DNA of 16,897 bases from CAXPZW01 sp964221845 (GTDB lineage: Bacteria > Bacteroidota > Bacteroidia > Flavobacteriales_D > Sanyastnellaceae), in NCBI GenBank assembly GCA_964221845.1, contig CAXPZW010000029.1, positions 1-16,897 on the forward strand. The letters are read 5' to 3'. Shown here one piece after another: positions 14,757-16,897 of the stretch. The first letter of the stretch is position 1; every line of letters begins with the position of its first letter. The notes beneath the pieces were generated by a model. The model was given only the letters and a program-made list of their open reading frames with translations, had not been told where the DNA came from and ran no database searches. The translations under genes were made by a program, and so were the position numbers.

Positions 14757-15389
14757 ATGTCTCACCTCATTGGTAAAAAAGCGCCGCACTTTGCGGTACC
14801 AGCCGTACTCAACGGCAAAGACATCGTGGAAGAATTTTCACTCGACCAGTACATCGGCAAGAAGCACGTGGTGTTCTTCTTCTACCCCAAGGACTTCACC
14901 TTCGTATGCCCAACTGAACTCCACGCCTTCCAAGAGAAGCTCGGCGAATTCGAAAAGCGCGGCGTACAAGTGGTGGCCTGCAGCACCGACACTGCTGAAT
15001 CTCACTGGGGCTGGCTCCAGGTGAGCAAGGACAACGGCGGCATCCAAGGCATCACCTACCCATTGGTAGCCGACCTGAACAAGACTGTAGCAGACGCCTT
15101 TGGCGTACTGGCCGGTGAGTACGAGTACGACGAGGAAGGCAACCTCGGCGCCAACGGCGACCTGATTGCTTACCGCGGCCTGTTCCTGATCGACAAGGAA
15201 GGCACTGTACACCACGCCACCGTCAACAACTTCCCCATCGGACGCAACGTGGACGAAGCCATTCGCGTGGTAGACGCCCTGCAGTTCGTGGAAGAAAACG
15301 GCGAAGTGTGCCCTGCAAACTGGACCCCTGGCAAAGAAGCCATGAAGGCCGACCATGCAGGTGTAGCCGCTTACTTGGCTTCGCACTAA
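14757..15389 (+). CDS. Typical 2-Cys peroxiredoxin (Prx1/AhpC family)
   Basis: A 210-residue cytoplasmic thiol peroxidase that reduces H2O2 and organic hydroperoxides, normally recycled by thioredoxin or an AhpF-like reductase. The peroxidatic site PxxxTxxC is intact: Pro44, Thr48 and Cys51 within YPKDFTFVCPTE. The conserved Arg is probably Arg140 (AYRGLFLID). The resolving Cys is Cys185 in EVCPANW. The start at MSHLIGKKAP matches the usual family N-terminus; an in-frame ATG at 14658 would add 33 residues without Prx features, so I rejected it. The C-terminus (AYLASH) lacks the YF motif linked to over-oxidation sensitivity in eukaryotic Prx. Codons are strongly biased to C-ending forms (TTC, AAC, ATC, TAC) and to AAG, suggesting high expression. 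It stands alone on this strand, followed by a strong terminator. Confidence 0.96.
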   Translation: MSHLIGKKAPHFAVPAVLNGKDIVEEFSLDQYIGKKHVVFFFYPKDFTFVCPTELHAFQEKLGEFEKRGVQVVACSTDTAESHWGWLQVSKDNGGIQGITYPLVADLNKTVADAFGVLAGEYEYDEEGNLGANGDLIAYRGLFLIDKEGTVHHATVNNFPIGRNVDEAIRVVDALQFVEENGEVCPANWTPGKEAMKADHAGVAAYLASH

Positions 15390-15407
15390 GCACCCCATTT
15401 GGCTTAC

Positions 15408-15438
15408 AAAAAAAGGCTGCCTTCTGGCAGCTTTTTTT
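15408..15438. terminator. Bidirectional rho-independent terminator
   Basis: Seven A, then G, then GCTGCC-TTCT-GGCAGC, then seven T. The six-pair GC stem has a four-base loop and is extended by a G-T wobble and A-T pairs. Because it has a T run on both strands, it can end both the plus-strand peroxiredoxin transcript (stop 19 bases before) and the convergent minus-strand transcript (stop at 15456). Confidence 0.92.
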
Positions 15439-15455
15439 ATGTCGTGATGTTTGGG

Positions 15456-15968
15456 TCAAACGATGGGTTCACCCGCCGCCCAGCGCCCTGCCAGGTCTTC
15501 GAGCTCCTCCAAGTCAATCCCGGGGATGGGGCGGTCCCAACGCTCGTCAAAGCACGTGCCGATCACCTTGTCGGTCCAGCCTCCGGTGCCTTGGATGCCC
15601 CACATGGGGCGTTGCCACATCCACGCAAAGCCCATCTCGTTCATGGTTCCTACCATTCCGCCTACGCAGATCACCGCCTGCGCAGCCAGAATGTTCAAGG
15701 CATTGCGCGTGTAGCCCATGCCGGTGGGAATGACCACGGTGTTGTAGCTGTTGGACGAGGAACTGTCCTCGGTAGGCAGGATGCCCACGGCAATGCCGCC
15801 GGCTTCTCGTGCGCCTTTGGCTGCGGCTTCCATGACACCCGTGCGGCCTCCGGTGACCACGGTGTGGCCGTGAGAAGCGAGGATGCGCCCAGCCGCCTCG
15901 GCGACTTCCATTTGATGCGCGGTGGCTTGGCTGTTGCCAATGATGCAGACTTGAATGGGATGGTTCAT
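15456..15968 (-). CDS. TIGR00725/SLOG-type putative nucleotide-binding protein
   Basis: A 170-residue Rossmann-like protein of the DprA/Smf-related, LOG-like group, for which no firm function is known; relatives bind nucleotides or nucleotide-derived ligands. Visible landmarks are VCIIGNS at 7-13, TGGRTGVMEAAAKGA at 39-53, GILP at 62-65, and GYTRN (85-89) followed by GGMVGTMNE (103-111). The last corresponds to the GGxxGTxxE loop of the superfamily, in which relatives usually have GGGxGTLxE; the PGGxGTxxE motif of true cytokinin-activating LOG phosphoribohydrolases is absent. The ATG at 15968 is chosen because it begins directly before the first beta strand and overlaps the upstream peptidase stop as ATGA; a longer in-frame start gives Arg/Pro-rich residues that are the shadow of the peptidase gene. 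Co-transcription and translational coupling with the peptidase are likely. Confidence 0.85.
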   Translation of the reverse strand: MNHPIQVCIIGNSQATAHQMEVAEAAGRILASHGHTVVTGGRTGVMEAAAKGAREAGGIAVGILPTEDSSSSNSYNTVVIPTGMGYTRNALNILAAQAVICVGGMVGTMNEMGFAWMWQRPMWGIQGTGGWTDKVIGTCFDERWDRPIPGIDLEELEDLAGRWAAGEPIV

Positions 15969-16897
15969 GGGAGTTCGTCGATGAGTACGTTGTACAACTG
16001 GCGCATGGCGTCTAGGTCGGATTTGTGGATGGATTCGTCCGGGGAGTGGTAGCCGGTTTCGGGCGGGCCGATGAAGCACCAGTCCCAAGGGTAGCTAGAG
16101 GCCTGGAGTTGGTTGCCGTCGGAGCCGCCTGCACTTTCCACCTCCAGTTGGTGCGCAATGCCATGGGTTTGGGCGATCTGGCGGATCTTCTGCACAAAGC
16201 GTTGGCGCGGAATGCCGCGGTCCCGCAAGGAGATGGCCACGCCTTCGGATTGCACAATGCCTTCACTGGCCAAGGTCACATCAGAGATCAACGCCTGTCG
16301 ACAACCAAACGACTTGAACAGGAACCGTCCGAGGAACTGCGCTGCGCCGCCGCCGTGCTCTTCGTAAGTGCTGAACACAATGGCTACGTCTTGCGCGTTT
16401 TGGCACAATTCCAGGGCATTCCACACGCCTACACGGTTGTCCAGGTAGCAGCATTGCACGTGGGTGTCGGTCTCGCGCCAATCGGGCTTGTAGGTGAGGG
16501 GCGTGCCGCGTTCCAATTGACGCGGTCCGTCGCCGTAGTAGCGGGTTTCTTTGCCTTCGCCTTCTTCTTTGGGATGTTCCTCCACGCGCAAGGTGAGCTC
16601 CACCGGTCCTTTGGCATCTCTGCCCAGCAAGGTGGCGCCCGTTTTGGCTTTGGGCTTGCCAATGGGCACCAGTCGATCGCCATACGCGGTGCAGTACCCC
16701 ACGGTGTCCAAGTGCGCAAATACTGCCAAACGGGGCCGGCCAAACATCAGCACAATGGCCTCTTGAAAGCCATCACCTGCAAAGATCTCGGGTTGGTGCT
16801 TCCAGGAGCTTTGGTGTTTGAGGGTGTAACGCAGGATCCAATCGCTCAGCAATTGTTCGTCGCCGGCGGTGGCAGGGATGGTGCACAGCTCTTGCAG
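15965..16897 (-). CDS. M42-like zinc aminopeptidase (5' end outside window)
   Basis: 310 residues of the C-terminal part are visible; the start codon lies beyond the right edge, but little seems missing because the first visible residues (LQELCTIPATAGDE) match the usual N-terminal helix of M42/M20/M28 peptidases. Counting from the edge, likely metal or catalytic residues are His62 and Asp64 (AHLDTVG), Asp153 (YLDNRVG), Glu179-Glu180 (TYEEHGGGA), Asp206 (ISDVTLA) and His284 (GYHSPDE). This set fits co-catalytic two-metal aminopeptidases. No signal peptide can be judged. A cytoplasmic role in peptide turnover is typical for the family. M20 or M28 membership is the alternative. The stop overlaps the start of the SLOG-type gene by 4 bases. 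Confidence 0.85.
   Translation of the reverse strand: MQELCTIPATAGDEQLLSDWILRYTLKHQSSWKHQPEIFAGDGFQEAIVLMFGRPRLAVFAHLDTVGYCTAYGDRLVPIGKPKAKTGATLLGRDAKGPVELTLRVEEHPKEEGEGKETRYYGDGPRQLERGTPLTYKPDWRETDTHVQCCYLDNRVGVWNALELCQNAQDVAIVFSTYEEHGGGAAQFLGRFLFKSFGCRQALISDVTLASEGIVQSEGVAISLRDRGIPRQRFVQKIRQIAQTHGIAHQLEVESAGGSDGNQLQASSYPWDWCFIGPPETGYHSPDESIHKSDLDAMRQLYNVLIDELP

Noticed and set aside
15969..16088. Extended N-terminus of the SLOG-type protein
   Set aside because: The extra residues are Arg/Pro/His-rich and overlap the well-supported peptidase gene in another frame. The ATGA start at 15968 fits the fold and the coupling.

Overview
The window reads as a chromosomal segment of a Bacteroidota (Flavobacteriales-like) bacterium with fairly high GC. 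The reasons are: secreted proteins with type A type IX secretion (T9SS) C-terminal sorting domains and SprB-type repeats; signal-peptide junctions that leave Gln at the mature N-terminus; and no recognisable Shine-Dalgarno sequence before most starts. The genus cannot be named from this sequence alone.

Positions 1-14581 are one minus-strand gene train. It holds five paralogous large secreted proteins, one cut by the left edge (1-1593), then 1598-4357, 4357-7128, 9699-12017 and 12014-14581. Each has a signal peptide, exactly seven calcium-loop (FG-GAP/VCBS) repeats predicted to form a seven-bladed beta-propeller, and an ASPIC/UnbV domain. An Ig-like module and SprB-like repeats follow, and the four complete copies end in a T9SS sorting domain. 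The propeller loops start at almost the same residue numbers in all five, so they look like whole-gene duplicates. A penicillin-acylase-family Ntn hydrolase (7268-9658) sits inside the array. Junctions within the two paralog sub-blocks overlap or are separated by only 4 bases, which suggests translational coupling. The largest gap in the train is 136 bases, after the acylase.

A 175-base divergent spacer (14582-14756) separates the array from a plus-strand typical 2-Cys peroxiredoxin (14757-15389), whose codons suggest high expression. A strong hairpin flanked by A and T runs (15408-15438) can terminate transcription from both sides. Converging on it from the right are two overlapping minus-strand genes: an M42-like zinc aminopeptidase cut by the right edge (15965-16897) and a small TIGR00725/SLOG-type putative nucleotide-binding protein (15456-15968).

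The five propeller proteins are probably exported through Sec and T9SS and attached or released at the cell surface. The acylase has an N-terminal membrane anchor and no sorting domain, so it probably stays at the periplasmic face. Its co-linearity with the surface propellers is the most unusual aspect of the window. No joint function can be assigned from sequence alone. There are no tRNA, rRNA, CRISPR or insertion-sequence signals, and no gene-free stretch longer than about 175 bases.
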